A DNA stretch of 47,644 bases from Bradyrhizobium sp. (GCF_004799405.1 NZ_SSMW01000023.1:1-47644); one strand, 5' to 3'; shown: positions 34,780 through 44,469, counted from the stretch's first letter. Translations and numbers: made by a program. The notes: generated by a model from the sequence alone, not told the origin.

Positions 34780-34809
34780 CGGCTGTTCTCCAGGTTGGAC
34801 CTCTCCACG

Positions 34810-35001
34810 ATGACGGATGACAAGGATAAACGCGAGGGGCAAATCCCGAGCCAGCGGCAGGACCGGTTGAAACTGGCGTTGCGCGAGAATCTCAAGCGGC
34901 GGAAATCGCAGGCGAGGGGGCGAAGCGATGCCAGCGCCGCACCTTCCGACGACCTTGACGCCTCACTACATGATGGCCGTGGAAAAAAGCCGGGCGGCTA
35001 G
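34810..35001 (+). CDS. Small basic hypothetical protein
   Basis: A 63-residue hydrophilic, strongly basic protein (RLKLALRENLKRRKSQARGR in the middle, acidic N-terminus DDKDKREG). I believe similar short proteins ending in such a KRRK helix are common in Bradyrhizobium, without known function. The ATG lies 31 bases from the divergent SnoaL-like gene and about 20 bases before the next start downstream, so it probably leads a short operon with the oxidoreductase. Confidence 0.65.
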   Translation: MTDDKDKREGQIPSQRQDRLKLALRENLKRRKSQARGRSDASAAPSDDLDASLHDGRGKKPGG

Positions 35002-35021
35002 CCGGGCGATGTGAGACCGGA

Positions 35022-36728
35022 ATGGGCGCAGCCTCAACGACGGGAGATAAAGCGGACGCGGCCGCATCCGCGTTTCCGCGTCACGATCAGACCTTCCCGG
35101 CGCTGACGCCGCAGGAAATCGCGCGCATGCGCCGGTTCGGCGACAACGTGACCTACAGGCACGGTGAAAAACTGTTCGAGACCGGCAAGCCGGGGCCCGG
35201 CATGTTTGTGGTGCTGTCCGGTCATGTCGCCATCACCCAGCGCGACGGCCTCGGTCATGTTACGCCGGTCATCGATCAGGGGCCGGGTCAATTTCTCGCC
35301 GAGATCGGCCAGCTTTCCGGCCGCGTCGCGCTGGTCGACGGCCACGCCGAGGGCGATGTCGAGACGCTTCTGATTCCGCCGGAGCGTTTGCGCGCGCTGC
35401 TGGTGGCGGAAGCCGATCTCGGCGAGCGCATCATGCGCGCGCTGATCCTGCGCCGGGTCAGCCTGATCCAGGGCGGGGTCGGCGGCCCGGTGCTGATCGG
35501 GCCGTCGAACTCGCGCGGCGTGATTCGCCTGCAGGGATTTCTCACCCGCAACGGCTATCCGCATCATCTGCTCGATCCGGAAAAAGATCACGACGCTGCC
35601 GAACTGATCGCGCGCTATTCCCCGTCGTCGGCCGATTGGCCGCTGGTGGTGACGCCCGACGGCACCGTGCTGCGCAACCCCAGCGAATCCGGTCTGGGGC
35701 GGGCGATGGGCATGATACGCAGCCCCGCCAGGAACAAGGTTTACGACGTCGCCGTGGTCGGCAGCGGGCCCGCCGGCCTGTCGACCGCGGTGTATGGGGC
35801 GTCCGAGGGGCTCAGCGTCGCGGTGTGCGATGCGCGGGCGTTCGGCGGGCAAGCCGGCGCCAGCGCGCGGATCGAGAATTACCTCGGCTTTCCCACCGGC
35901 ATTTCCGGACTGGCGCTGACCGCGCGGGCCTACAATCAGGCGCAGAAATTCGGCGCCGAGATGATGATTCCGGTCGAAGTGCGGGCGCTCGATTGTTCGC
36001 GCGACGACGGCGCGTTCGGCCTCAAGCTCGACGATGACGAGGTGCTGCGGGCGCGGTCGGTCGTGGTGGCGAGCGGCGCGCGCTAACGGCGTCCCGAGAT
36101 CGAGAACCTCGCCGATTTCGAAGGCCGCGGCGTCTGGTACTGGGCCTCGCCGATCGAGGCGCGGCTGTGCGCCGAACAGGAAATCATTCTGGTCGGCGGC
36201 GGCAACTCGGCCGGACAGGCGGCGGTTTTCCTGTCGGGGCATGCCAAAAAAGTTCACATGGTGATCCGCGGCGGCGGCCTTGGCGCCAGCATGTCGCGCT
36301 ACCTGATCGAACGCATCGAGGCCGCGTCGAATATCGAGCTGGTGTTCAACACCGAAGTGGTCGCGCTGGAAGGCACGCAGGACACGTCGCTGGAACGCGT
36401 GCGCTGCCGCAGCCGGTTGTCGGGCGAAGAAACGACCGTGCCCGGAATCCGCAACCTGTTTCTGTTTGTCGGCGCCGATCCTGCCACCGGCTGGCTCGAC
36501 GGCTGCGGCGTCATGGTCGATCGCGGCGGGTTTGTGATGACGGGCGAGCAATGCAGCAAGGGCGATGGGCAGGCGTCGGCGCTGGAAACTTCGGTGCCGG
36601 GCGTGTTCGCCGTGGGCGATGTGCGCTCAGGCTCGGTCAAGCGGGTCGGCGGCGCGATCGGCGAGGGCGCACAAGTGGTGGCGGCGCTGCATGGATTTCT
36701 CGGCGATACCGCAAAACCGGCGCTTTAA
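35022..36728 (+). pseudogene. cNMP-binding/thioredoxin-reductase-like FAD oxidoreductase, split by a stop codon
   Basis: One continuous frame of 568 codons is interrupted at codon 355 by TAA (36084-36086). Residues ~30-150 form a cyclic-nucleotide-binding-like domain (GEKLFETGKPGPGMFVVLSG). ~155-235 is a linker domain, and from ~240 comes a thioredoxin-reductase-like fold with the FAD site VVGSGPAG (~247), FGGQAGAS and, after the stop, the NAD(P)H site VGGGNSAGQAA (~392) and FAVGDVRSGSVKR near the end. The TAA stands in VASGAR-stop-RRPEI, where family members have a Tyr, so TAC to TAA is the simplest event. There is no frameshift. Unless read through, only the first 354 residues are made, without the nucleotide-binding half. 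I cannot exclude a sequencing error. Confidence 0.85.
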
Positions 36729-36820
36729 TCGGGCATTGGCGCCGGAACGTTTGTTTTCGCGGACGATTAAAACACGTTAGCATCGGCACAACGAGTGTAT
36801 AGCACAACAGAGGAGCGCAC

Positions 36821-37129
36821 ATGGCCCAAGTCCTCGTGACCTACAAGACGCCGAAAGACACGGCTGCTTTCGATAAATACTATGCCGAAACCCACATTCC
36901 GCTGGCCAAGAAAATGCCGGGCCTTCGCAAATATCAGGTCAGCAAGGGCGCGGTTGCGACCCCCGCCGGGCCGTCCGGGATTCATCTGATCGCGACGCTG
37001 ACCTTCGACAGCATGGCCGCGGTGCAGGCCGCATTCACCAGCGCCGAGGGACGAGCTACGGCGGCCGACGTGCCGAAATTCGCAACCGGCGGCGCCGACA
37101 TCATGTTCTTCGACACCCGCGACGTGTAG
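36821..37129 (+). CDS. EthD-family small protein
   Basis: A 102-residue ferredoxin-like (dimeric alpha-beta barrel) protein. The N-terminus has the family pattern VLVTYKTPKDTAAFDKYYAE followed by THIPLAKKMPGLRKYQVS. EthD-type proteins were named from ethyl-tert-butyl-ether degradation clusters; most have unknown catalytic or chaperone-like roles. GAGGAGC precedes the ATG. It is followed within 8 bases by the zinc-finger gene and then by a hydrolase, probably as one transcript. Confidence 0.88.
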   Translation: MAQVLVTYKTPKDTAAFDKYYAETHIPLAKKMPGLRKYQVSKGAVATPAGPSGIHLIATLTFDSMAAVQAAFTSAEGRATAADVPKFATGGADIMFFDTRDV

Positions 37130-37136
37130 GCCGGTC

Positions 37137-37445
37137 ATGGCCGGGCATTGCTCGCACCTTGCCGGCATCCGCGATGTGACGCCGAGCGCACTTGGCTGTG
37201 AAGAGTGCCTGAAAACCGGCAGCGTCTGGCTGCATCTGCGGATCTGCCGCAGTTGCGGCCATGTCGGCTGCTGCGACGACTCTCCCAACAAGCACGCCAC
37301 CAAACATTTCCACGCCACCCGGCATCCGATCATCGAGGGTTACGATCCGCCGGAAGGCTGGGGCTGGTGCTATGTCGATGAGGTCGTGTTCGACCTGTCG
37401 GACCGCAAGACGCCGCATAACGGTCCGATCCCGCGGTATTATTGA
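37137..37445 (+). CDS. UBP-type zinc-finger protein
   Basis: A 102-residue protein consisting nearly of one ZnF-UBP domain: Cys and His ligands appear in GHCSHLAG, LGCEECLKTG, LRICRSCGHVGCCDDS and KHATKHFHATRHPI, closing with EGWGWCYVDEVVF. In eukaryotes this domain binds the ubiquitin C-terminus. Bacterial single-domain forms are of unknown function and may bind peptide C-termini. It sits between the EthD-like gene and an alpha/beta hydrolase gene. Confidence 0.9.
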   Translation: MAGHCSHLAGIRDVTPSALGCEECLKTGSVWLHLRICRSCGHVGCCDDSPNKHATKHFHATRHPIIEGYDPPEGWGWCYVDEVVFDLSDRKTPHNGPIPRYY

Positions 37446-37478
37446 GGACGATTTTGGTTACAGCGAAGGGAATTTCAG

Positions 37479-38312
37479 GTGCAACCACAAGGCAAATTCG
37501 CCGAGGTCAACGGCGTCAGGCTGCATTATCTTCTGGCCGGGGCGGGCGATCCGGTGGTGCTGCTGCACGGCTTTGCCGAAACCAGCCATATGTGGCTGCC
37601 GTTGATCGCCGGGCTTGCCGACAGGCATACCGTGATCGCGCCGGACTTGCGCGGCTTCGGCCAATCCTCCGCGCCGCCGGATGGCTACACCAAGACGGCG
37701 ATGGCGCAAGACATCCACGCGCTGGTGAAGAGCCTCAACTACGATCGCATTCGCCTCGTCGGCCACGATATCGGACTGATGGTTGCCTATGCCTATGCGG
37801 CGCAATATCCCGCGGAAGTCGATCGCCTGGTGCTGATGGAAGCATTCCTGCCCGGCATCGGCGACTGGAACTGCGTCTTTCTGCTGCGCGACCTCTGGCA
37901 TTTCCATTTCTACGGCAAGACGCCGCTGGCGCTGGTTACCGGCCGCGAACGGATTTATCTCGAACATTTCTGGAATGATTTTGCGGCCGATCCCGCCAAA
38001 TCCGTCCCGGAATCCGATCGTGAATTCTATGCGAAGCAATATGCGAGGCCAGATCACATGAAGGCCGGGATGGAGGTGTTTCGCGCTTTTCCAAAAGACG
38101 CTGAGGACTTTGGGGGATTCGCAAAAACCAGGCTCTCGATGCCGCTGCTGGTTCTTTCCGGCGAAAAGGCCGGCGGCCCATTCCTGATCGAACAGGGCAA
38201 GATGGTGGCCGATAACGTCGAGGGCGTGCTCGTCAAAGGCGCGGGCCACTGGCTGATGGAAGAAGCAGCGGACCGGGTGATCCCCAAGCTGGTCGAATTC
38301 CTCAACCGTTAG
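37479..38312 (+). CDS. Alpha/beta hydrolase with Asp nucleophile (epoxide hydrolase/dehalogenase-like)
   Basis: A 277-residue soluble hydrolase. The oxyanion motif is LLHGFAETSHMW, and the nucleophile elbow reads VGHDIGLMVA, that is Asp instead of Ser, as in epoxide hydrolases and haloacetate/haloalkane dehalogenases. A catalytic His lies in KGAGHWLMEE near the C-terminus. The cap domain is rich in aromatic residues (LWHFHFYGKTPLAL). The GTG at 37479 is preceded by GAAGGGA at a good distance. The substrate cannot be chosen between an epoxide and a halogenated acid. Confidence 0.88.
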   Translation: MQPQGKFAEVNGVRLHYLLAGAGDPVVLLHGFAETSHMWLPLIAGLADRHTVIAPDLRGFGQSSAPPDGYTKTAMAQDIHALVKSLNYDRIRLVGHDIGLMVAYAYAAQYPAEVDRLVLMEAFLPGIGDWNCVFLLRDLWHFHFYGKTPLALVTGRERIYLEHFWNDFAADPAKSVPESDREFYAKQYARPDHMKAGMEVFRAFPKDAEDFGGFAKTRLSMPLLVLSGEKAGGPFLIEQGKMVADNVEGVLVKGAGHWLMEEAADRVIPKLVEFLNR

Positions 38313-38499
38313 AACGTGATCCGGGCTTGAAGCAGACCTGGCGAAACAGACTTGGGGATAGCGGCCGGCGTTTTTTGTGACAGCCGCGCAATGAGGTCGG
38401 TGGCCGCCTGTCTAGATTGCCGCGTCACGACTTTCCGCCGTGGCAATTCCCGACCGGGAGTCGTAGCATTTGCCCGGTTTTTCAAAAGGGGAGGACGTC

Positions 38500-38991
38500 A
38501 TGCAACTGGGTTTGAGTTTGCCGGCGTTCACGGCCGTGCACGTCATCATCAGCCTGATCGGGATCGCTGCGGGTATTGTCGTGATGTTCGCGCTGCTCGG
38601 CTCCGAGCGGAAGCCGGGCCTCACCGCGATATTCCTGCTTTTTACAATTCTGACCAGCGCCACCGGTTTCCTGTTTCCGTTCGAGAAGCTGCTGCCGTCG
38701 CACATGATCGGCATCCTGTCGCTGGTGCTGCTGGCGATCGCATGCATCGCGCTTTACGGCATGAAGCTCTCCGGTGCGTGGCGCTGGATCTATGTGGTAA
38801 CCGCGATGATATCGCTTTACCTCAACGTGTTCGTGCTGGTGATCCAGGGCTTCCTCAAGATAGGTCCGTTGCATGAACTGGCGCCGGGCAATCCGCCGGG
38901 CGGACCGGTATTTGCGATCGTCCAGGGCGTGGTGCTGGTGTTCTTCGTCATCATTACCATCGGCGCGGTGAAACGCTTCAGGCCGATGTAA
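38500..38991 (+). CDS. Four-helix integral membrane protein, unknown
   Basis: A 163-residue inner-membrane protein with hydrophobic segments at about residues 8-33, 40-60, 70-90, 95-117 and 135-158. Four to five helices are possible. I do not recognise a named family; similar proteins are usually annotated as hypothetical membrane proteins. The ATG at 38500 has GGGGAGG six bases upstream and is preferred to the frame's earlier start at 38470. It is transcribed in the direction of the chloroperoxidase-like gene 73 bases downstream. Confidence 0.78.
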   Translation: MQLGLSLPAFTAVHVIISLIGIAAGIVVMFALLGSERKPGLTAIFLLFTILTSATGFLFPFEKLLPSHMIGILSLVLLAIACIALYGMKLSGAWRWIYVVTAMISLYLNVFVLVIQGFLKIGPLHELAPGNPPGGPVFAIVQGVVLVFFVIITIGAVKRFRPM

Positions 38992-39064
38992 TTTTTCGAT
39001 CGTCGTTGCGGTCTGTGCGTGACCGTCTCATCCGGAATAACGTATCCATAACGGGAGTTGCGTC

Positions 39065-39889
39065 ATGCCGAAGATCAAGACCAAGGATGGCATCGAGATC
39101 TATTACAAGGACTGGGGCAGCGGGCAGCCGATCGTGTTCAGCCATGGCTGGCCGCTGTCGGCCGATGACTGGGACGCGCAGATGCTGTTCTTCCTCAATC
39201 ACGGCTATCGCGTCATCGCCCATGACCGCCGCGGCCACGGCCGCTCCAGCCAGACCGGCGACGGCCACGACATGGATCATTACGCCGACGACCTCGCGGC
39301 GGTGACGGCGCATCTCGATCTCAAGAATGCCGTTCACGTCGGCCATTCCACCGGCGGCGGCGAGGTGGTGCATTACCTGGCGCGGCATGGCGAAAGCCGG
39401 GTGGCGAAGGCGGCCATTCTCTGCGCGGTGCCGCCATTGATGCTGAAGACGCCGGCCAATCCCAACGGCCTGCCCAAGGAGGTCTTTGACGGATTTCAGA
39501 CGGCGCTTGCGGCCAATCGCTCGCAATTCTATCGCGACGTCGCTTCAGGTCCGTTCTATGGCTACAATCGGCCGGGCGCCAAGCCTTCCGAGGCCGTCAT
39601 CCAGAATTGGTGGCGTCAGGGCATGATGGGCGGCGCCAAAGCGCATTACGACGGCATCGTGGCGTTCTCGCAGACCGATTTCACCGAAGACCTCAAGAAG
39701 ATCTCGACGCCGGTGCTGGTAATGCATAGCGAAGACGATCAGATCGTTCCCTATGTCGCCGCCGGGCCGCTGTCGGCGAAACTCCTGAAGAATGGCACGC
39801 TGAAGACCTACAAGGGTTTTCCGCACGGCATGCCGACGACGGAAGCAGCCACCATCAACGCCGATTTGCTGGCGTTCTTGAAGAAATGA
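39065..39889 (+). CDS. Alpha/beta hydrolase, non-haem chloroperoxidase/arylesterase type
   Basis: A 274-residue enzyme with the cofactor-free haloperoxidase/esterase signature: [11 protein letters not shown] for the oxyanion loop, [10 protein letters not shown], the nucleophile elbow [10 protein letters not shown] (Ser), Asp in [11 protein letters not shown] and the catalytic His in KGFPHGMP. In vivo such proteins are esterases or perhydrolases; the halogenating activity is a side reaction through peracids. Cytosolic by sequence. Its stop overlaps the start of a short dehydrogenase-like remnant. Confidence 0.92.
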   Translation: MPKIKTKDGIEIYYKDWGSGQPIVFSHGWPLSADDWDAQMLFFLNHGYRVIAHDRRGHGRSSQTGDGHDMDHYADDLAAVTAHLDLKNAVHVGHSTGGGEVVHYLARHGESRVAKAAILCAVPPLMLKTPANPNGLPKEVFDGFQTALAANRSQFYRDVASGPFYGYNRPGAKPSEAVIQNWWRQGMMGGAKAHYDGIVAFSQTDFTEDLKKISTPVLVMHSEDDQIVPYVAAGPLSAKLLKNGTLKTYKGFPHGMPTTEAATINADLLAFLKK

Positions 39890-40026
39890 AGGTCATCCTG
39901 TTCGGCGCCACCGGCATGGTCGGGCAGGGCGTGCTCCGCGAATGTCTGCTCGATCGCGGAAATCAACGCGGTCTGGATCGGGCTGTCGGTCCCGGGCGAG
40001 GAATGACGGTCAACCCCATCAAATAG
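39886..40026 (+). pseudogene. NAD(P)-dependent epimerase remnant, N-terminus only
   Basis: An ATG overlapping the hydrolase stop (ATGA) opens a 46-codon frame starting [20 protein letters not shown], the Rossmann dinucleotide-binding fingerprint of SDR-type epimerases, which are normally ~220 or more residues. After about 22 codons the similarity stops and an unrelated tail ends at TAG 40024. In a second frame, from 39956, the DNA reads [16 protein letters not shown] and stops at 40006, which looks like the C-terminus of a different protein. The simplest picture is a deletion that joined the head of one gene to the tail of another. Confidence 0.6.
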
Positions 40027-40100
40027 CCGCAAATTCCGGTGCTTTTGCCATCAGGGCCGCTTCTGCCCTATACTTTGTGCTTAGCAAAACGGGAATTGCC

Positions 40101-41390
40101 ATGGATCGCATTCGCATCGTCGGCGGCGCCAAGCTCAATGGCACCATTCCGATCTCGGGCGCGAAGAATGCAGCGCTGCCGCTGATGATCGCAGGCCTGT
40201 TGTCCGAGGAAACGCTGATCCTCGATAACGTGCCGCGGCTGGCCGATGTTGCCCAATTGCAGCGCATCCTCGGCAATCACGGCGTCGATATCATGTCGGC
40301 CGGCAAGCGTCCCGGCGCTCGGGAATACCAGGGCCAGACCCTGCACATTTCGGCGGCTGACATCATCGACACCACCGCGCCCTATGAACTGGTATCGCGA
40401 ATGCGCGCGAGTTTCTGGGTGATCGCGCCGCTACTGGCGCGGATGCATGAGGCCAGGGTCTCGCTGCCCGGCGGCTGCGCCATCGGGACAAGGCCGGTCG
40501 ATTTATTGATCATGGCGCTGGAGAAACTCGGCGCGGAAATCACCATCGACGGCGGCTATGTGATTGCGAAAGCGCCCGGCGGGCTCAAGGGCGCTACAAT
40601 CGAATTTCCCAAGGTGACGGTGAGCGGCACCCATGTCGCGGTGATGGCGGCCACCCTGGCCAGGGGCACCACGGTCATCACCAATGCCGCCTGCGAGCCG
40701 GAAATTCTCGATGTCGCCGACTGCCTGAACAAGATGGGCGCGCGCATCCTGGGCGCCGGCACGCCGCGCATCGTCGTCGAGGGCGTGGTCAAGCTCAATG
40801 GCGCGCGGCACACGGTGCTGCCGGATCGAATCGAGACCGGCACCTATGCGATGGCGGTGACGATGACCGGAGGCGATGTGCAACTGGCGGGGGCGCGGCC
40901 CGAGTTGTTGCAATCGGCGCTCGACGTGCTGACGCAGGCGGGTGCGGTCGTCGCCGTCAACAATGAAGGTATTCGGGTCACCCGCAACGGCGCCGGCATC
41001 CGGCCGGTGAAGGTTTCGACCGCGCCGTTTCCGGGCTTTCCCACCGATCTGCAGGCGCAGTTGATGGCGCTGATGGCCTGCGCCGGCGGAGCCTCCCGCA
41101 TCACCGAGACGATTTTCGAAAACCGCTTCATGCATGTGCAGGAACTGGCGCGGTTCGGCGCGCGGATAAGCCTCGATGGCGAAACCGCCACCATCGATGG
41201 CATCGCCAGACTGCGCGGTGCGCCGGTGATGGCGACCGACCTGCGCGCCTCGGTGTCGCTGGTGATCGCGGGGCTTGCCGCCGAAGGCGAGACCATGGTC
41301 AACCGCGTCTATCATCTCGACCGCGGGTTTGAGCGGCTCGAGGAAAAGCTGTCGGCGTGCGGCGCTTCGATCGAGCGCATCAGCGATTGA
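40101..41390 (+). CDS. murA: UDP-N-acetylglucosamine 1-carboxyvinyltransferase
   Basis: Catalyses the first committed step of peptidoglycan synthesis, transferring enolpyruvate from PEP to UDP-GlcNAc in the cytosol. The 429-residue length and the opening [20 protein letters not shown] are standard. The catalytic loop [15 protein letters not shown] carries Cys126, so the enzyme should be of the fosfomycin-sensitive type. The late motif [13 protein letters not shown] and [13 protein letters not shown] are also typical. The ATG at 40101 gives the standard N-terminus (MDRIRIVGG). It heads the housekeeping run with DUF2948 and hisD. Confidence 0.97.
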   Translation: MDRIRIVGGAKLNGTIPISGAKNAALPLMIAGLLSEETLILDNVPRLADVAQLQRILGNHGVDIMSAGKRPGAREYQGQTLHISAADIIDTTAPYELVSRMRASFWVIAPLLARMHEARVSLPGGCAIGTRPVDLLIMALEKLGAEITIDGGYVIAKAPGGLKGATIEFPKVTVSGTHVAVMAATLARGTTVITNAACEPEILDVADCLNKMGARILGAGTPRIVVEGVVKLNGARHTVLPDRIETGTYAMAVTMTGGDVQLAGARPELLQSALDVLTQAGAVVAVNNEGIRVTRNGAGIRPVKVSTAPFPGFPTDLQAQLMALMACAGGASRITETIFENRFMHVQELARFGARISLDGETATIDGIARLRGAPVMATDLRASVSLVIAGLAAEGETMVNRVYHLDRGFERLEEKLSACGASIERISD

Positions 41391-41410
41391 GTTCTCCTTG
41401 AGGTTTTGCG

Positions 41411-41866
41411 GTGACGGCCCAACCCAAATTGATCGCGCTCGACGCCGACGGCCTTGCGGTGATTTCCGCGCATCTGCGCGGCGCCCGCGTGCAGGCGCGC
41501 GACATCATCTGGCGGCAGGGCGAAAAGCGTCTGGTGGTCGGCATGAACCGGCTGGACCCGGAGCAGGCGGATTTCGGGGCGACCGGCCCGCGCCGCCTGG
41601 TGGCGGCGCTGCGCTTCGAGCGGGTATTGTCGTGCAAGTCGCGCAACATCGATCTGGAGGCGCCGGAAACCGCGCTGGAACTGTTCGGCATCGAGTTTCA
41701 CCCGGCTGAAGCTCCCGGCGGCAGCGCGGTGCTGATATTCGGGCATGGCGGAGCGCTGCGGCTGGACCTCGAATGCCTGGAATGCGAACTGGCCGATCTT
41801 GGCGCCGACGATCTCGGGACTTCCGAAATCGCCGAAGGCAGCGAACCGCCGGGCATGGATGGGTGA
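41411..41866 (+). CDS. DUF2948 family protein
   Basis: A 151-residue protein of unknown function that in rhizobia regularly lies between murA and hisD. The sequence RLVVGMNRLDPEQ, RRLVAALRFERVLSCKSRNI and the C-terminal LRLDLECLECELADLG are typical of the family. A GTG start 20 bases after the murA stop fits, with AGGTTTTGCG just upstream. It is soluble. Its link to cell-wall or histidine synthesis is by position only. Confidence 0.88.
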   Translation: MTAQPKLIALDADGLAVISAHLRGARVQARDIIWRQGEKRLVVGMNRLDPEQADFGATGPRRLVAALRFERVLSCKSRNIDLEAPETALELFGIEFHPAEAPGGSAVLIFGHGGALRLDLECLECELADLGADDLGTSEIAEGSEPPGMDG

Positions 41867-41883
41867 AACCCAAACGCCTCTTT

Positions 41884-42055
41884 CTTACCCTCCCCTGGAG
41901 GGGGAGGGTCGGCTCGCAACGCGCGAAGCAAGATGCGAGACGGGGTGGGGTGACAGTCTCTCAACTTGGGCATTGTTGGAGTGGAGAGACCGTCACCCCA
42001 CCCCGCCGCTCATTTCATTCGCGTCGACCCTCCCCCTCAAGGGGAGGGTGAGCCG
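41884..42055. repeat. Large imperfect palindrome, intergenic repeat
   Basis: Two arms fold back over ~170 bases: ACCCTCCCCTGGAGGGGGAG near the left end faces CCTCAAGGGGAGGGT at the right, and CGGGGTGGGGTGAC (41941-41954) faces GTCACCCCACCCCG (41992-42005), with GTCTCTC/GAGAGAC nearer the centre. It fills the gap between the DUF2948 gene and hisD. Such GC-rich mosaics are widespread between genes in Rhizobiales. As RNA it would make a long hairpin that could end or protect transcripts. Confidence 0.8.
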
Positions 42056-42125
42056 GACTAAGGGTTGACGGCGATTTGTCGCCGCGCCATTGAGCAGTGG
42101 GCCTTAAGACCACTGGAAAGCCACG

Positions 42126-43421
42126 ATGCCTGTTCGTCTCAACACCAGCAGCGCCGGTTTCGCCGGACAATTCGCCGGATTCCTCGCGATGAAACGCGAG
42201 GTAGCGGCCGATATCGAGGCGGCAACCCGCGCCATTGTCGATGACGTGGCGGCCCGCGGCGACGCAGCGCTGATCGAGGCGACGCGCAAGTTCGACCGGC
42301 TGCAGCTAAAGGCCGGGGGTTTGCGGATCACGCCTGCCGAAACCGACGTCGCGGTGAAAGCCTGCGACGCCGCGACGCTGGATGCGCTGAAATTCGCACG
42401 GGACCGGATCGAGGTGTTCCACCGGCGCCAACTGCCAAAGGACGACCGCTTCACCGATGCGCTCGGCGTCGAACTCGGCTGGCGCTGGAGCGCCATCGAA
42501 TCGGTCGGCCTCTATGTGCCGGGGGGCACCGCAGCCTATCCGTCCTCGGTGCTGATGAATGCGGTGCCGGCGAAAGTCGCGGGCGTCGCGCGGGTGGTGA
42601 TGGTGGTGCCGTCGCCCGACGGCAAGCTCAATCCGCTGGTGCTGGCGGCGGCCCACCTTGGCGGCGTCTCCGAAATCTATCGCGTTGGCGGCGCGCAGGC
42701 CGTGGCGGCGCTGGCCTATGGCACGGCGACCATCGCGCCGGTTGCAAAGATCGTCGGGCCCGGCAACGCCTATGTTGCCGCCGCCAAGCGGCTGGTGTTC
42801 GGCAAGGTCGGCATCGACATGATCGCCGGGCCCTCGGAAGTGCTGGTGATCGCCGACCGCAGCGGCAATGCCGGCTGGATCGCCGCCGATCTGCTGGCGC
42901 AGGCCGAACACGACGTCAACGCGCAGTCGATCCTGATCACCGACGATGCCGCGCTCGCCGATGATGTCGAACGCGCGGTGGAGACCCAGCTTGTGACCTT
43001 GCCGCGCGCCGATATCGCGCGGGCCTCGTGGAACGCGTTCGGCGCGATCATGCTGGTGAAAAATCCGGGCGAGGCCGCGGCGCTGGCGAATGCGATCGCG
43101 GCCGAGCATGTGGAAATCATGACGTCGGACCCGGAAAGCCTTGCCGCGCAGATCCGCAATGCCGGCGCGATCTTCCTCGGGGCCCACACGCCGGAAGCGA
43201 TCGGCGATTATGTCGGGGGCTCCAACCATGTGCTGCCGACGGCGCGGTCGGCGCGGTTCTCCTCCGGGCTCGGCGTGCTCGATTTCATGAAGCGGACCTC
43301 GATCCTGAAATGCGGGCCCGACCAGTTGCGGGCATTGGGACCGGCGGCGATGACGCTGGGCAAGGCCGAAGGCCTCGATGCCCATGCGCGCTCGGTCGGG
43401 CTGCGTCTCAATCTGCCATGA
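42126..43421 (+). CDS. hisD: Histidinol dehydrogenase
   Basis: Carries out the last two steps of histidine synthesis, oxidising histidinol to histidine with NAD+. The length of 431 residues is normal. Recognisable motifs are [75 protein letters not shown] with catalytic Glu and His, and [16 protein letters not shown] with a metal-site His. The ATG at 42126 follows the palindromic repeat. The next gene starts in an ATGA overlap with its stop. Confidence 0.97.
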   Translation: MPVRLNTSSAGFAGQFAGFLAMKREVAADIEAATRAIVDDVAARGDAALIEATRKFDRLQLKAGGLRITPAETDVAVKACDAATLDALKFARDRIEVFHRRQLPKDDRFTDALGVELGWRWSAIESVGLYVPGGTAAYPSSVLMNAVPAKVAGVARVVMVVPSPDGKLNPLVLAAAHLGGVSEIYRVGGAQAVAALAYGTATIAPVAKIVGPGNAYVAAAKRLVFGKVGIDMIAGPSEVLVIADRSGNAGWIAADLLAQAEHDVNAQSILITDDAALADDVERAVETQLVTLPRADIARASWNAFGAIMLVKNPGEAAALANAIAAEHVEIMTSDPESLAAQIRNAGAIFLGAHTPEAIGDYVGGSNHVLPTARSARFSSGLGVLDFMKRTSILKCGPDQLRALGPAAMTLGKAEGLDAHARSVGLRLNLP

Positions 43422-43912
43422 ACAAGCCACCTGCAGCGGACGATTCGCAGAACCGCATCGTCGCGGTGACCCTCGATGAGGAATCGATCGGGCGTTCCGG
43501 CCCCGACATCGAACACGAGCGCGCGATCGCGATCTACGACCTCGTCGAGAAGAATCTGTTCGCGCCGGAAGGCGCCGAAGGCGGGCCGTTCACGCTGCAT
43601 ATCGGCATTACCGGCAACCGGCTGATGTTCGACATCCGCCGCGAAGACGGCACGCCGGTGGTGGCGCATCTGTTGTCGCTGACGCCGTTCCGGCGGATCG
43701 TGAAGGACTATTTCATGATCTGCGACAGCTACTACCAGGCGATCCGCACCGCCACGCCCGACAAGATCGAAGCCATCGACATGGGCCGCCGCGGCATCCA
43801 TGACGAGGGTTCGCGCACGCTGCAGGAACGCCTGAAGGGCAAGGTGCGGATCGACTTCGAGACCGCGCGCCGGCTGTTCACGTTGATCTCCGTGCTGCAC
43901 TGGAAGGGTTAG
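43418..43912 (+). CDS. UPF0262 family protein
   Basis: A 164-residue protein of the uncharacterised UPF0262 family, found in alphaproteobacteria next to hisD. Family stretches are [50 protein letters not shown] and [10 protein letters not shown]. The ATG overlaps the hisD stop by four bases (ATGA), which indicates translational coupling and a shared transcript. No activity is known. Confidence 0.93.
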   Translation: MNKPPAADDSQNRIVAVTLDEESIGRSGPDIEHERAIAIYDLVEKNLFAPEGAEGGPFTLHIGITGNRLMFDIRREDGTPVVAHLLSLTPFRRIVKDYFMICDSYYQAIRTATPDKIEAIDMGRRGIHDEGSRTLQERLKGKVRIDFETARRLFTLISVLHWKG

Positions 43913-43960
43913 GGCATGACCCGGAAAAGCAGGCACCGGTGCTCCGAAAAGAGCATGCCC
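43913..43960. repeat. Short palindromic repeat, GGGCATGACCCGGAAAA type
   Basis: GGGCATGACCCGGAAAAGC is followed by GCTCCGAAAAGAGCATGCCC, an imperfect palindrome of ~48 bases between the UPF0262 gene and the phosphatase gene. I recall this CCGAAAAGATCATGC-type element as one of the most frequent dispersed repeats of Bradyrhizobium genomes. Confidence 0.75.
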
Positions 43961-43982
43961 AAGACCAGAGAATCCTGAGCGC

Positions 43983-44438
43983 ATGGCGGCGCGCACTCCG
44001 CAGGCCGTGCTGTTCGCATGCGGCTTGAACAGCGTGCGGTCGCCGATGGCCGAAAGCCTGCTGCAGCGGATGTTTCCCCAGGCGCTTTATGTCAAGTCCG
44101 CCGGCGTCAAGAAGGGCGAGCTCGACCCGTTCGCGGTCGCGGTGATGGCGGAACTCGGCCAGGATATTTCGGGCCACAAGCCGACCACGTTCGAGGAACT
44201 CGACGATTGGGAAGGGCTGAATTTCGACCTCATCATCACGTTGTCGCCCGAGGCGCATCACAAGGCGCTGGAACTGACGCGCACGCTGGCGGCCGATGTG
44301 GAGTACTGGCCGACCCAGGATCCCACCGGCACCGAGGGCAACCGCGAGCAGAAGCTGGAAGCCTATCGCGAGGTCTGCGACAGCCTGATGCTGCGCATCC
44401 GCAGGCGGTTTTCGAAGGTGGGGGCGGCGAGCGGGTGA
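43983..44438 (+). CDS. Low-molecular-weight protein-tyrosine-phosphatase-like protein
   Basis: A 151-residue cytosolic protein with the phosphate-binding loop written CGLNSVRSP (C-x5-R) at residues ~13-20, and a late Asp-Pro (PTQDPTG) that supplies the general acid. The family holds LMW phosphatases and thioredoxin-linked arsenate reductases. The loop variant FACGLNSVRSPMAE is typical of the copy kept beside hisD and maf in rhizobia. Its true substrate is not known; the genomic setting is housekeeping, not arsenic resistance. Confidence 0.88.
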   Translation: MAARTPQAVLFACGLNSVRSPMAESLLQRMFPQALYVKSAGVKKGELDPFAVAVMAELGQDISGHKPTTFEELDDWEGLNFDLIITLSPEAHHKALELTRTLAADVEYWPTQDPTGTEGNREQKLEAYREVCDSLMLRIRRRFSKVGAASG

Positions 44439-44469
44439 TATTCCCGCATCGTCGTCCCTGCGAATAACC

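Noticed and set aside
41884..42055. Considered whether the repeated GC-rich blocks could be a CRISPR array.
   Set aside because: The blocks are inverted rather than direct, unequally spaced, and there are no spacers or cas genes. No CRISPR array is seen anywhere in the window.
43983..44438. Naming the low-Mr phosphatase as an arsenate reductase.
   Set aside because: The fold and C-x5-R loop are shared by both, the extra Cys pair of thioredoxin-linked arsenate reductases is not seen, and the neighbours are housekeeping genes.
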